A DNA stretch of 64,000 nt from positions 1,522,058 through 1,586,057 of the forward strand of contig WBMW01005527.1 in assembly GCA_013396635.1 (NCBI GenBank), read 5' to 3'. The notes under the pieces were generated by a model. The model was given only the letters and a program-made list of their open reading frames with translations. It was not told the DNA's origin and searched no databases. Origin of the DNA: Penelope pileata. Its lineage: Eukaryota; Chordata; Aves; Galliformes; Cracidae. The position numbers and the translations under genes were made by a program. Of the stretch, positions 15,013 to 26,864 are shown piece after piece (within the stretch, counting starts at the first letter, position 1; each line of letters opens with the position of its first letter).

Positions 15013-15585
15013 TGTTGCTGTGATGTAACCCAGGGGCAAGCTCAGCACCATGCAGCCACTCAGTCACTCTCCCCAGGTGGAGCGAGGCTGGGAGTCAGAA
15101 AGGTAAAAGTGAGAGAACTCTTGAGTTGAGATAAAGCCTAGTTAAAGCAAAAGCTGTGTGTGCAAGCAGAGCCAAAGAAGGAACTCATTTGCTGCTTCCT
15201 ATCAGAGGCAGGTGTTCAGCCCTTCTCAGAAAGCGGGGCTCAGCATGTGTAAGGGTATCTTGGGAAGACAAATGCCATCACTCTAAACGTCCCCCCCCTT
15301 CCTATTCTTTCCTCCACCTTTTATTGCCAAGCATGAAGCCATATGGTATGGGATATCCCTTTGGTCAGTCGGGGTCAGCTGTCCTGGCTGTGTCTGCTCC
15401 CAGCTCCCTGTGCACCCCCAGCCCCTCGCTGGCAGAGCAGCACGAGGAGCAGAAATGTCCTTGGCTCTGTGAGTGCTGCTCAGCAACAACTGGAATGTCA
15501 GTGTGCTACCACCACTATTTTCATCAAAATTCCAAAACAGCAGCATATGAGGAAAATTAACTCTATCCTAGTCAAAAGCATGACA
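15013..15585 (-). mobile_element. solo LTR of an avian endogenous retrovirus
   Basis: Read on the minus strand, this is a solo long terminal repeat of an avian ERV family, probably ERVL-like. The plus strand starts with TG at 15013, then a run resembling the complement of the family's 3' end (a TGAGATAAAG word, then AGTTAAAGCAAAAGCTG). The conserved core is CATATGGTATGGGATATCCC, followed by TTTGGTCAGT and a GGGTCAGCTGTCCTGG stretch. It ends near AAGCATGACA. A TATA-like AATAAAAGG lies on the minus strand at about 15318-15326, upstream of the GC-rich R/U5 part, as in related LTRs. No gag, pol or env sequence flanks it, so it is a recombined solo LTR. The right edge may be 15580 instead of 15585. 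No clean target-site duplication survives. A 134-codon frame on the opposite strand starts at GTG and is incidental. The family is recalled from general knowledge of bird genomes, not searched. Confidence 0.82.
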
Positions 15586-16986
15586 CTTGTATAGCAAAAA
15601 TTTAATAATCTGAGAGGTTTAACTGCAACATGTGAATTCAAGAGCTTTTTCTAAGTACAAAAAATGAAGATTGACATGGGATAATGGTATAAAACAGGAA
15701 CGTGATAACTGGTCATCATATGATCACATGGTTTTTTCTACTAAGAACTGCAAGACGGAACCATCACTAAGCATTAAAAAGACAGGCTGCAAAAGAAAAA
15801 AACTAATTTGTTCTGATGTGGTCTAAAATGTCAGTAGGGCATGAGAGGAGTTTGCTTTAAAGAGTGACAGGATTTGACTGGTCTGATACAGACCCTGACA
15901 GAGTATTGTGGATTGCTCATGGTCTGTGTGTTGCCAGTACATTTCTAATACATGGATTATGGGAAATCATGTGCCACCACTGCTGAACTGCAATCTGTGC
16001 TTGTTAGAATCTTGTTGGAATTTAAGGTTCTTTATGGAAGGGGAGAATATGCAGAGTTATGAACTATGTTGTAAATGCTAAATGTTCTTAACCATAACCC
16101 GTATAACATTAACACCTCCCAGCCCCCCAAAAAAAGTGAAAACCCAAATTTTTTTTATGAGGTTCTCACATTTAAAAAAAAAAAAAAAAAAAAAAAAGAT
16201 GTTCTGGATAAAAAGAAAACATTNAAAAAGGTCTGGGGGGTTTGTTTGTGTAGTTGTTTGTATTTAAACTAAGCATCAGCTACCTCCTAATGGAATTGCT
16301 TGTCAGGAAATCTTTAGTGTTGTTCATGTGTTCTCAATGTTTAAAACAGCAACAGACAAGAAACAACTGAAAGTGGAAAGAATTAAACATAACATCTGGT
16401 CCCAGAAACAGAGATTATCAACCAGCTAGAATTAATGGTTTGCTAAACTACTTTGCCTCAATCATTGTTTCTTTAGGATGTTGAGTGAATGTGATTGAAG
16501 TGAAAACACTTATACGGCATCCGTCACTGAAGCACATTAGTTTTGTATTACCAGTAATAAATTGATTATTAAAACAGTTTGTAGGATAGGGAGGTTGCGT
16601 ACTTGACTTTCTGAGCTGGATTATCTTCTTCTAAACCTCTGTGTCTGTTGTTAGTAGGTAAGATAACACAGTCATCTTACAAATTATGATTTAATGTCAT
16701 CAGATAATAAGAGACGTAAGAGCAAACACCAGTGTTACTTTTAGAATGCATTCAGTTAAGGGAATCTGGAAGTTGCCTGTCATCTGTAAGGTTAGGTCTA
16801 AGGACTCTACAAAGCTGCAAGCTTGCTGGTGTGATAAAGAAGTAAAATCTGGCTATTTTAACAAAGAACAAAGTCAAGCTATTTAGCTACAAACAAACAA
16901 AAAACCTAGAAAACTACCATGCCTATTCATAGTATATCTTTAGCATAAACATCATGTGAGGCAGCAAAATTTTATGACCTTCCTTC

Positions 16987-16990
<4 letters not shown>
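15586..16990. other. gene-free unique sequence
   Basis: Nothing recognisable beyond low-complexity tracts. The 16120-16260 part is unusually homopolymer-rich (C6, A7, T8, A24, G6) and contains the single ambiguous base at 16224. No exon, RNA or repeat family is supported. Confidence 0.55.
16174..16224. repeat. A24 homopolymer next to an ambiguous base
   Basis: A run of 24 A residues (16174-16197) is followed within 27 bases by the only isolated N of the window (16224), which sits in another A-rich stretch. The N is best read as sequencing slippage or a consensus failure in homopolymers. No polyadenylation signal precedes the A run, so there is no sign of a processed pseudogene. Confidence 0.8.

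Positions 16991-17020
<30 letters not shown>
16991..17020. repeat. T30 homopolymer
   Basis: Thirty consecutive T residues, the longest homopolymer in the window. If it were the tail of a minus-strand retrocopy, AATAAA should appear on that strand just before the A run. The adjoining sequence (rightward from 17021) lacks it, so a simple homopolymer is preferred. A 68-codon frame reading through it is an artefact of TTT codons. Confidence 0.9.
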
Positions 17021-17023
<3 letters not shown>

Positions 17024-20000
17024 TGCTTCTGGAACACTTTACCAGCACTGCTGTGTAAGATTTATTTTGGGAATGGAGCTCTACCTGGGTTTACAGGATG
17101 ACACTGACCCAGTCTCCACGAATGTTCACGCCACAGTGCAAGTTCACACTCCCGCACAATAGGTTTGAGCTGAAAGCAGAAGGCACAAGTTTTGTGCTGA
17201 ATCAGGCTCCCAGCACAGCCTTTTCTGGGTGAAGACAGCAATTTGCAGCCTATATTAAAATAATTTTTTCTTAATCTTCACGATACATCTAACTAGTCAC
17301 TGGTAAACTTTGATCTCTTACAGAGGATTTTCATGATTTTGCCATCTGAAATGTCTTTGTCTTCAAAAATATAGTAGGACTTAGATCAGAATAAGGCAAA
17401 CTGCAGAAAGTGAAAGCCATCAGCTCAAATAAAATATAGATAGTAAATAGAAATACAGATACAAAACAGGAATGTGTACATTTTTAAAAAGTTTACTTTG
17501 TTATTTCAGTTGACATTTTACTGAATGTCACTGGAAGTGAATAAACAAGCTAATGTGGTTTTAGTTAAAGCTCTGCAAACAAGTTGTCAATTAAAAAAAA
17601 AAAAATTGCTCATCTCTTAATCCCAGATTTCTTATTTTGGGACTTTTAGAGTGTCCCCTGGTTTGCAGTGATGCATTCATTCAACATGCGATCAGCATCA
17701 AAGGCATGAAATTCTGATTAACCATATTTTTTGGCACCTCACCTCTTTCCAGTTTGAACTTGGAATCTCCTCTGTGCACAGACCACTAATGAGGAAATCC
17801 TTGCTTATGAATTCAATGCAGAATGAGAGATTTTTTTCCTTTGCATAATGTCAGCTTTGAAGTCAGGCAGTCCAAGAAAGTGATTGATCTCACCCAAGTT
17901 CATAACTTTTTCAAAGTACTGCCGATATCATTAAATTTTAATTAACCCTTTGAGCTCCTTCTATGATGTAAAGATGAGGGAACATCAAAGGCTTGTGTGT
18001 TAGAGCAGCAGTGAAATCTTTTGAGCTGGCTTAGCCTTATTGAAGATATCTAAGCTGCAAAATATTCCAGTTCTGTAGTCAGCTCAATTCTTGTTACTGG
18101 CTCCGCTCTGTGATGGAAGAGGCAAAGCCATTGTTACATCCTCAGCTAGAGCTATTTATATACTGAGCCCATCTTTCTGTAAATGTTCTTCCTCGTACTC
18201 AAAAAAGTAGTCCATTTTAAAGCGAATGAATAGAATGTAATACCTTATTCTTTCTCCTTCATTTATGCTTGCTTTAGCTTTTATTATCCTCGTTAGTTGT
18301 CTTAGAAAAATATCCTGTAGGATTTAATAGGGATTAAACAAATAATCTTCTATATAAAATGAAATCTAGGGCTTGGTATTTTTAAAATTCATCCTGTGCA
18401 ATTCCTTTTCTTGACAGGGCAATTTCAGCCAAAAGTGAGCTTCATAGACTTATAGCTTCATAGCCTCTTTTTCTTAACAGGTGGTTGGGGACCTGCAGAA
18501 GGCTTTGAGAGGGACTGTGTTTTCAGGGCAAAGCTCAGTTTTGCCTCTATGCTGTGAAATTACTTATGCTACTGTGAAGTGGATGTGAAAGTACTCTGGA
18601 CCAACTGTACCTCATGGTAAAGAAATCCAGAAAGCACAGAAGAGCAATAAGTAGGTCTTGCTTCTTGGGACAAAAGGGGGAAAACCTGGGTGGAGGAGCA
18701 TTGTGCTTTGTTGATAGCAGAAAATACTGTCTGGGATGCAGACAACAACGTGAGCAGGAGAGGAAAAAAGAAACAGCAACACTCTGTACTTCAAATTAGG
18801 AAAAAAGGAAGGTCAGGAAATGGATATCTTTTGTTGGATCCAACAGCCTTTGCTTTCAGTTCCTGCTTACTCTCTTTAAGGCTTGGTGAGAAGATAAGAA
18901 GGTCCTAATTAGACCTATCATTAATAGTTCTGCTTGTGACAGAGCAAATTTTCTAATAGGCAAAGAAAATAAAATATGGATCAAAACAAGTCATTTCTGA
19001 AGAAAAAAATATGCATTGTTTGATACATCATGAAGAAATGTATGTGTTTGTCTGCAGGTTGAGGTTATTTTGGCAGTCCAGGGAATTTTCAGAGATGATG
19101 TCCTGCTACTGGAATGAGACAGGCTGCTTGAAAACATCGTATATTAGTTCCATTTTTCCTGTAATGTGAAATGTAGTTTAAATGTGAAACAGTAGGTTCA
19201 CATTTAATATAACAGAGGCATATGTAAAAACAACAACAAAGTAGATAATCCTACAACAATATTGCTTGTCTATTCATGGCATATCTAGCATATGTCAAAT
19301 GCAGAGAAGCAAATTCTAGATTGTGGAAGGGGTTTTCTTGCATTAAGCTACATCTACAGTTACGAGTGTATCCCTGCCTTCTGAAGGGAATACATGTGCC
19401 TTTCTGTTCCTCACAGGCAGCAAAAAATGATATTAAGGCAACTGTTGCAGTGCTACTTTGGGTCCACCTTAAGAGCAGAAGGCTTAATTTGCCTTGATTG
19501 AACTAGAAATGATTAAACTAATATATTAGCAGCAGGGATAAGAGTTTCTCTTCAAAGGATTGACCGGGTGGGATGAAACTTTAAAAATTTCTCTACTACT
19601 TTCTGTGGTGTTAAGAATGTAGTTAATGGTTTCCTAAAATTACTTTTTTCACATGTCAACCTTAAATTTGTTTTAGGATTATACAAGTAGCAGCTTTGAA
19701 TCTATTGTGTGATGGATGAATAAAAGTTAAGATGTGACATCTGCCAAATATAGAGTGAAAATGGACATATAGAAACAGAGGTTTTGTAAGGAGCTATCTT
19801 CTTCATAAGACATGGTTTTCAGAATAATCATAATGGCCTATATGTCTGTGTGCATGTTTCTGTGGGTGAAATAGCATCATCACTCAGTATGATTTTGAAA
19901 TTCCATAGTAAAAACTATTTTTCAAAATGTTCTTCAATGATATTTAATTTTATTGCATAAACGTAAAATAATTATTAAATTGAACAAATGCACTGGGGGA

Positions 20001-20304
20001 GCGGCTTAAAAGGAGAGAAGGATCAGATGGCAAAAACAATGCTTTTCATAAGAGAGAATGAACGCAGAGACAGACAGTGGGAGGGTTCCTTTTCTAGGCA
20101 TTGATGGAAAAACCTTCCTTGCTATCAAAAAGATGGATTTTGTTGAGTGCTTATATGTGAATGATCTGAGAAAGTAAAGCATTCTCTTTAATCTACGTGA
20201 TTATTTTCTGACTTTTATTTCTAATTTTTCTTTCTAATCATAGCTGATATTAAATTCTCTTTTAATAGAGGGGAGGAAAAAAATCACATAAGACAGTACT
20301 TGGC

Positions 20305-20322
20305 TATATATATATGTATATA
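20305..20322. repeat. (TA)n-type microsatellite
   Basis: A short imperfect TATATATATATGTATATA run with one G interruption. Confidence 0.8.
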
Positions 20323-21341
20323 CAATATGCAAGTCTTAGTTCTATGACAAATAATGCTGAGTTTATTTAGTACTATTTTACCAAAACTGAGCATAGCATA
20401 TATTGAAAGGCAAGCACATGTTATAGATGTAGAGAAACTTTGGTCTGCTTTTTGTTTGATTAGACAAGTAAATATGCATAAGAATATGTGAATATGCTTG
20501 CAGATTTAGTGTGACAAGCCTGCTGATATATTTAAAAATCACACTGTATGACATCTTTAAGATACTATGGAAGAGAAGAGAACTTCTTTTGGCTGTTTAA
20601 AACGTGATCGCTCAGGTGCCAGCTATCTAGGGAAGTGCAGCATTTTAACTGGGATTAATAATAGTTTCATCCTGCCATCCAAAGTGCTTTTTGACTACTT
20701 TCAAGGACCATCAATGGATTCAATCTTGCAGTGAACAATTACAATGTAGTACAGAAGCTTTGAGACTCACTGTATCTGAAAGCAGAACTATGAAATCAAA
20801 GGTCACTGGGTAGTGATTAGTTTTCAAAATACAGGATAAGTAAGGCATAGAAAAGTTAGTTTTGCCTAAACCAGACTGAAATCACTCCAAATTTAGTAAG
20901 TGTGGGGGGAGATCCTGTCTTCCTAAGCCATCTTTGACTGTTATCTATTTCCTGATGCGAAGAAATGGCCAGCAGATAAATTTGAGCAGTAGACAAAGCC
21001 AGTTTCACTCATATGAAGGAGGATGGTTAGCTTTCCAGTGCTATGCATGCTGTAATCCTTGCTTCCTAAGCACTTTTCTTAAGAGGTACCTGAATGTCAG
21101 CAGCTCATACCAGAAGAACTGAAGTAAAGCTTTTTGTCAGTAAAAGTATTATCAGAATGGAAAACATTACAAATAAGAGGCATACAAGCAGAAGATGTTT
21201 CTAGTTATATCAGAAATATCTATCAAATAGCTTCTCTTTGTTTTCTTTCATGGTTTTTATTTCATAAAAATAAGTTTTGCATTCATTAAAGATGGCAGTT
21301 TTCAACCCTGGGATGCTTAAATCTTTTTTCTGGGGGAATAC

Positions 21342-21384
21342 TTTTTTTTTTTCTTTTTTTTTTTTTTTGGTTTGTTTGTTTTTT
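21342..21384 (+). repeat. T-rich low-complexity tract
   Basis: Two T runs separated by a single C, then GG and (TTTG)2 units ending in a T6 run. It follows a GGGGGAATAC word. No polypyrimidine-AG splice acceptor with a plausible exon follows. Confidence 0.8.
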
Positions 21385-23903
21385 AACCGGCAGATAATCC
21401 AGTTGCTCAGTGCTAGTCTGCCTCTGTGCATCAGTGCTGGTGTGGCTCGGTCAGCTAAAACTGTCATTCTATCACATGCATACTCATATATAGTACTTCC
21501 ATTCCTCTTGCATAGCATGCTAATTTTAATGATAGCTTTTGTGATGTCTTTGTATTAAAAGAGACGAAACACTGATAAGCTTGTGTTTGTGGTACGTTTT
21601 CCTAACCTGACATCCTAGAGAAAGACCTGAGCTATTTTAGAATAAACCACCGTGGATATCTGGAGTAACACTGATTCAGGTTGTTCGTCCTGCTGTTCCT
21701 GAATTCTGCAGAATAACATGGCTACAGCTGGTGTTCTTCTCATATGCACACATTTCATTTTGAAGGAAAATGCATTTCTTTTTCACTGTTATTTTAGTGG
21801 TTAGGCAATAAGCTGAATAATGTTAGGATTTTTAGAATTAAGTGAGCTAGTGAATAACAAGTTAATACTGCTAAAAATGAAAAGCAGAGCTGTAGTTTAT
21901 ATGTCAAGTGATAACTGAAGACCAGCAAAATAAGTTCTTTGACATTGTCTACCGGGCAAACTTAATCCCTGATATATTTCACTAAATAAAGATTTGATCT
22001 TCGGAAGCTCTTGGTACCCGGGAGATAAGTCCTTTTAAATGAATGACCTTAAACCTATTTTAAAATGCAATAAAACTTGTAAAGTTCATTGTTTATTATT
22101 TTTTACAAACTAAAAGGTAGAATATATACACCTATTTATTATTGGTTTATTATTGTATTTTATATTTTTCTTTTTTTTAAAAAATATTTTTCTGACTTGA
22201 TGAAATTTCCTCTAGAAATTATTGCCTGGCTTTGTAAGATGTTTTTGTCAGTCTTCCAGATAACATGAAGATGGGCTGTTTGCTATGTGTAAAAAAGAGC
22301 TATTGTAGTTCATTCTTAAGGAGTACTTAACAGAAAGGACTTGAATGCAGGTAAGCTTCATTGAGAAAACAATTTTGCCCTTGTGAAAGTGTGGAGTCTT
22401 CAAAAAGGACAGGAAATAAGCAGTCCTCATTACAGCAATATGAATTACACTTCTATCAGATTGGCTGGAAAACAAGAGGCTATGTTTGCGTTTTGCTGCT
22501 GTTGTGCATTTCAATGTCCGTTTGCTCCATTAATATTGCAGTTCAAATGCTACAAAGCAATTTGTAATCAGGAATCCTAAATCTAGCTAATAGCAATATT
22601 AGTCACACAATTCCAAACTCTGTGTACTAAGAAGTATTGCTAGATATGGAGGAATAAGCTGCTAAAGATATCAAATGCCATTTTAGTCACTGGACGATTA
22701 ACCATCAAGGTTGTGCAGTTTTGTACAATGTTCAACCCTATTCTTATTAAAGAGATGAATATTTTATTTAAACCAATTAAGTAAATCAATAATAGCTCAC
22801 ATACAAGTCCCAACTTTGCATATGACTGCAAGTACTGTAAATATGTAATGCCCTCAAAATTCAGTGACTTTGTCCAGTAATTATTCATTTGGTAAGGAAA
22901 AATGTGAAATTTCACAATGTTACAAAACTTTTTGTGGTTGTCTCCACGTTTTCCGATACAGTCCTTTAGGTACTTTGGCTACTGACTGCTGTCATTCTCA
23001 CTCATAGAGGTTTTTCCAGACTCCGGGGGAGCGTTAGCTACATTGCACTGAAGTTCCATACCTACCAGTTTTTCCTCTGATACAGAAAATTAAGCACAGT
23101 ACCAAAGCCAGAACAGCTCTTCTTTTACCTAAATCTGTACCTGTGCAAAGCTCTTTCCCTTAGATCTATTAGTATGTTGTAAAGAAACCAACAAAACACA
23201 ACTATGTTTTCGAACCTTGCATGTGCATTACTCTCTGAAGGTCCTGCCTCACGGCATCTTAGCATATAGCCCTTTTAATGGCCATATTCCCTGTTACCTG
23301 TTTTGTAAGGTGCTTCACACAAATGGGCTAATTTAGTTATGATTGAGTCGGCACTGCCTACAGAAATCTCTCCTGCAGTTTTGTCTGGATAATGCTCTTC
23401 CTTTTTGTAAGTTATTGTACCTGTTATTTATTGTGGCTCTGTTTCACCAACAGGTGGTTGCATTTTGATTGCAGGCTTAATGATCCTTTGATGTAGGAGA
23501 GTGATAGTTAAAAGCTTGCAAGGCATGTTGTTTAAATCTCAGTTTGAAGCGTCATTTTAATAGTATTTACAATTCATGTTCAACAGAAAGACATAACGGA
23601 AACCTAGGGTAATTGTGAAGGCGATCGTTATTTTAAATGAATTACCAATGACATGCAACTGTCAGCCTTTTTTCCTGAAAATGTCAGAAAAGTATGATTA
23701 TTTAAAAACCCTAAAGTAAGTTTAAACAAAGAAAAAAGAAATCTAAACTAACAGCATGACATTTTCATTATTATTTTATCTGGAATAGAGAAGTAGTAAA
23801 ATCAAAATATGTGAAAAGAAGAATGATAAGACTTCAGTATAAATGTTTCACAATGTACAGAAACAGTTGCTATTTGGGTAATCCAGTTATGTTTTATGCC
23901 TTA

Positions 23904-23944
23904 TAATATATTTTCAGAACAGTTTCAGAATATATTTTCAGAAG
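23904..23944 (+). repeat. two-copy tandem duplication, 24-bp period
   Basis: The word AATATATTTTCAGAA occurs twice at a spacing of 24 bases, with a partial TTTCAG echo between the copies. It looks like a small local duplication by replication slippage. It is unrelated to the CR1 fragment that starts about 25 bases later. Confidence 0.7.
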
Positions 23945-23968
23945 AGTCCTACTAAGAACACAGACTGG

Positions 23969-24120
23969 CATGGGGCATCACCTGCCTCTCTCGGAAGCCT
24001 GTTCCACTGTTTGACCACCCTCACTGTAAAGACATCTTTCCATCGCCCAGTCTGACCCTCCCCTGGCTCACTTTGTCCCACTCCTGTCCTGCCATCGATT
24101 CTTAGGAGCAGAGCTCCCCA
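23969..24120 (-). mobile_element. CR1 LINE fragment (old, truncated)
   Basis: The plus strand reads as the complement of a CR1 3' region. The characteristic words appear in the right order: CATGGGGCATC, GAAGCCTGTTCCACTG, TTGACCACCCTCACTGTAAA, CAGTCTGACCCTCCCCTGG, TGTCCTGCCATCG and GGAGCAGAGCTCCCCA. These correspond to the usual avian CR1 phrases around 'cctgttccagtg..tgaccaccct..gtaaag' and 'cctcccctgg'. The copy lacks the terminal ATTCTATG-type tail, so it is truncated at its 3' end as well as its 5' end. Many substitutions suggest an older insertion than the copy at 59366. CR1 is a non-LTR retrotransposon whose full form encodes an endonuclease and reverse transcriptase; nothing coding survives here. 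Confidence 0.88.
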
Positions 24121-25074
24121 GGGGGATGCAGGGAGCAGTGAGGCTGCAATTCTGTTTAGGTTGCTTCAAGCCAATAGAAGGAAATGACAATAGGAAAAAT
24201 AAGAGTCTGAATTAATTTGTAAGTTAAAGTCCATTGCTGTGCCCAGAGTTGTATTGTGAAATTTTTCCCTTAGTTTAGGGGATAATGTGTCAGGTATTCA
24301 ATACTAGAGTAACAGGATTACAAAGCTGCTCTATCAGTCCTGCAGGGGCAAAAATGCTGCTGTGTTCTGTTACACATGCAATATAGCATGGATAAACTTG
24401 GCATAAAAAAGCATTAGGAATATCTGTACTTCCACCAGAAAAATGCTTTATAGTAAAACAATGAAGCACGTAGAAGAAAATAGTCCAGAGAGAATATTTA
24501 ACTAAAAAATACTGTGTTAAACCACCAGTCATTGCCTTATTTGCCGTTGCTCACAAATGTGAGGTAAATACGCTTTGTGCATAATGTAATACAAAAATTA
24601 GAAGTATTCCTTGGATGTTATCCTGTCAGTTATTTGTGTGACACTACAAATGTGTGGCACCCAGGAGTCTGACCTACAGGTATTTCTGCCTCCTGCTCCC
24701 AGTGATGTCAGTGTGAGCGTGCAGCATTCAGGGGCTGTGGGATCAGTCTAAGGCTGGTAGTGCTGAGAGGGGTCATACGAGTTTACAGCAGAGCTAGCAA
24801 ACTCTTATTGCCAACTTACTGAGCACTGAGTTGCTAATGAACAGTGTTTAAGAATCTTTTATTCTGTGGGCAGAATAAGTCTTCAATGTTAATTTGTGCT
24901 GCATGTAATTCTGAAGTGGTACGGTTGCTTAGTTTATTCAAATACACATTTTGTATTTGTAATCTGTTTAAGATGTATTGTCTTTACAAAACCCCACGAA
25001 GAGAGGGCTGTTGTGCTCAAGATGCTCATTGCTGTGGAATACACACAGTTCAAGTGTCTAACTGAAAAGGTACC

Positions 25075-25090
25075 TGGCTACAGGGGGCAG
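25075..25090 (+). promoter_or_regulatory. AGGGGGCAG word, weak CTCF-like half
   Basis: TGGCTACAGGGGGCAG carries the right half of a CTCF motif (AGGGGGC), but the upstream CCA part is missing or displaced. It is probably chance. Confidence 0.08.
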
Positions 25091-25524
25091 TTCATATAGG
25101 AAGGGTGAAATAAATCTGCTTTGTATTTCTTGTCTTGAGATGGTACCTGAGTAATGGATAGAAAATAATTCCAGGAGCTTTTGAGAATATTCTAAAGTTC
25201 TTCTGAAGCATTGGGAAAGAAAGCACATTGTGATGCAAGAGTCAGTGTTGTTTAATACAAACTGTAAGATTTTCACAAGTAAAAGATATCTTTTTTCTTA
25301 GAGCTGAAGGCAAGTTTAAAAGTTTACCACTTAGAGTTGGTCAAGGGAAAAAAAGGCAGTTAGCTAAAATGCAAACATTTCTAAAAAGACAGCTTCTCTT
25401 TTGGCAGTACTAGCTTCAAATGATATGCCCACTGAGAGCAGCTCAGTTTGATGTAGCCAGTTTCATGAAAGCTGATTCAAGATTTAGACTTTAAGTCTTC
25501 AAAAACTGAATGTAAAATAAAATT

Positions 25525-25540
25525 AAAAAAAAAAAAAAAA
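25525..25540. repeat. poly-A homopolymer (A16)
   Basis: A run of 16 A following an AATAAAATTA word. AATAAA lies directly upstream, as for a polyadenylated insertion, but the sequence before it (25440-25515) is not recognisable as a transcript and no flanking duplication is evident. Confidence 0.85.
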
Positions 25541-26840
25541 GAACAATTCTGAGGGTTAACTACAAAGAATTTTTTTGGCTGTAGTACTATTTTAGTTCTC
25601 ATATGAAAGGCGCCTAGTATTTTTTCAAATCTGTTATTTAAACAATACAAAGCCAGCTATGTGATGTCAAATGCTGGGATTCCAATAACTGCATGTTCAT
25701 TGGACCATCAAAACCTCAGTTTCCGACCTTTTGCTTTTTCAGACTGTTAGATATATGTATTTATTTATTGAAGGTTGCCTAGATTAACATCTTGTCACAC
25801 TATGCTACATAGAACTCAGTAGAAGTCAAGCAAAAACTGGATTGGTTTGGGACTAGCGTGGCAGTACACATCAGTCCTCTTGTTCTTGGCCGTTCCAATG
25901 TAAGGCAGCATTGCTGAATCCACATGTGGTACATGCAGGATGTTTTCCTTGTACTAATATAGCCGTTCCTTCACTATTGCTATTGGTAGAGTTATGATGG
26001 GAAATTCCTTAAAGCCTCCTGCAAAAAACAATCGCTCTAGTGAAACTTGATGTCTAGCATTTGGAATGGTTTATTTAAAGAACTGAAATAACTGATTAAA
26101 TGACACTCTCACCATAGGTAAGCCCTGCTTTAAATGACGCTTTCACTCCATAGCTTAATTGCTTTTACTCTATTTAATTTTAGGACCAAACAGTCAGTTT
26201 ACTCTGACTTTCCCATGCACTGCTGGAAAACATTAGAAGAATCTATGTGGAAAAAGGAAAGTATATGCAAAGCATTCTCCAGTTTTTCATAATTACAGTA
26301 GCTATTTATCCAAAGGGCAAACTGTCCACAAAAGATTCAAATCAAATACACCCTCTTCCAATTGACATTTACCTTTATGTTTTGGCAACTATGCTATTTC
26401 CACATGATACATTTTTATATGACATGCACACAAGAAGATACCATTTCTGCACAGCAATAAAAATGTTTTTGTGTGCCACAGACATTCTGTTGGCTAAAAA
26501 ATACTTTAATAGAGAGGAAACTGAGCCAAAATGGGCGACGTGGGAATCTGGATTTACAGCACTTGCATCCATAACTAACTTTTACCCAATTGTTCTTCCA
26601 CGAAATAAAATTGCTTGTGTGCATGTCAGTCTTTTCATAACTATCTCTGTGACTGCCATCAAATAGGAAAGAAAAACAGTTATCTAAAAAAATAAAAAAA
26701 AAAGTAATAGCCAACCTATTTAAAGCTAGGAATAAAATAACAAGTAGACATAAATAATTCTAACAAATAGCTGGCAGGCATCACATGTATTACATTTCAT
26801 CCAGCTGTGCTAGCCTTTATTTTGTTGGAGCTTTTTGTTC

Positions 26841-26864
26841 TTTTTTTTTTTTTTTAAAAAAAAA
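26841..26864. repeat. T15-A9 palindromic tract
   Basis: Fifteen T residues run directly into nine A residues with no spacer, giving a perfect inverted repeat with a 9-bp arm. Such tracts can snap back in single strands and are slippage-prone. No gene end is visible beside it, so a terminator role is not supported in this genome. Confidence 0.85.

Larger units (their letters stand above)
17021..23903. other. gene-free AT-rich unique sequence
   Basis: No exon, RNA gene or known mobile element is recognisable. Simple tracts are listed separately (20305-20322 and 21342-21384). Other runs include A13 near 17593. Open frames reach about 102 codons (21210-21518, minus) but that one reads through an A-rich tract and has low-complexity lysine content. 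Confidence 0.55.

Noticed and set aside
15156..15560. 134-codon plus-strand open frame
   Set aside because: It starts at GTG and lies wholly within the antisense strand of the solo LTR.
16991..17160. minus-strand retrocopy with T30 as its tail
   Set aside because: No AATAAA lies beside the tract on the minus strand, there are no flanking duplications, and the adjoining sequence is not recognisable as a transcript.
25440..25540. polyadenylated retrocopy ending in A16 with AATAAA upstream
   Set aside because: The upstream sequence is not recognisable and no target-site duplication was found; AATAAA is common in this composition.
26247..26666. 139-codon plus-strand open frame
   Set aside because: It starts at GTG; the first ATG is at 26265. 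No recognisable domain, two opposite-strand frames overlap it, and its length is within chance expectation for 64 kb.
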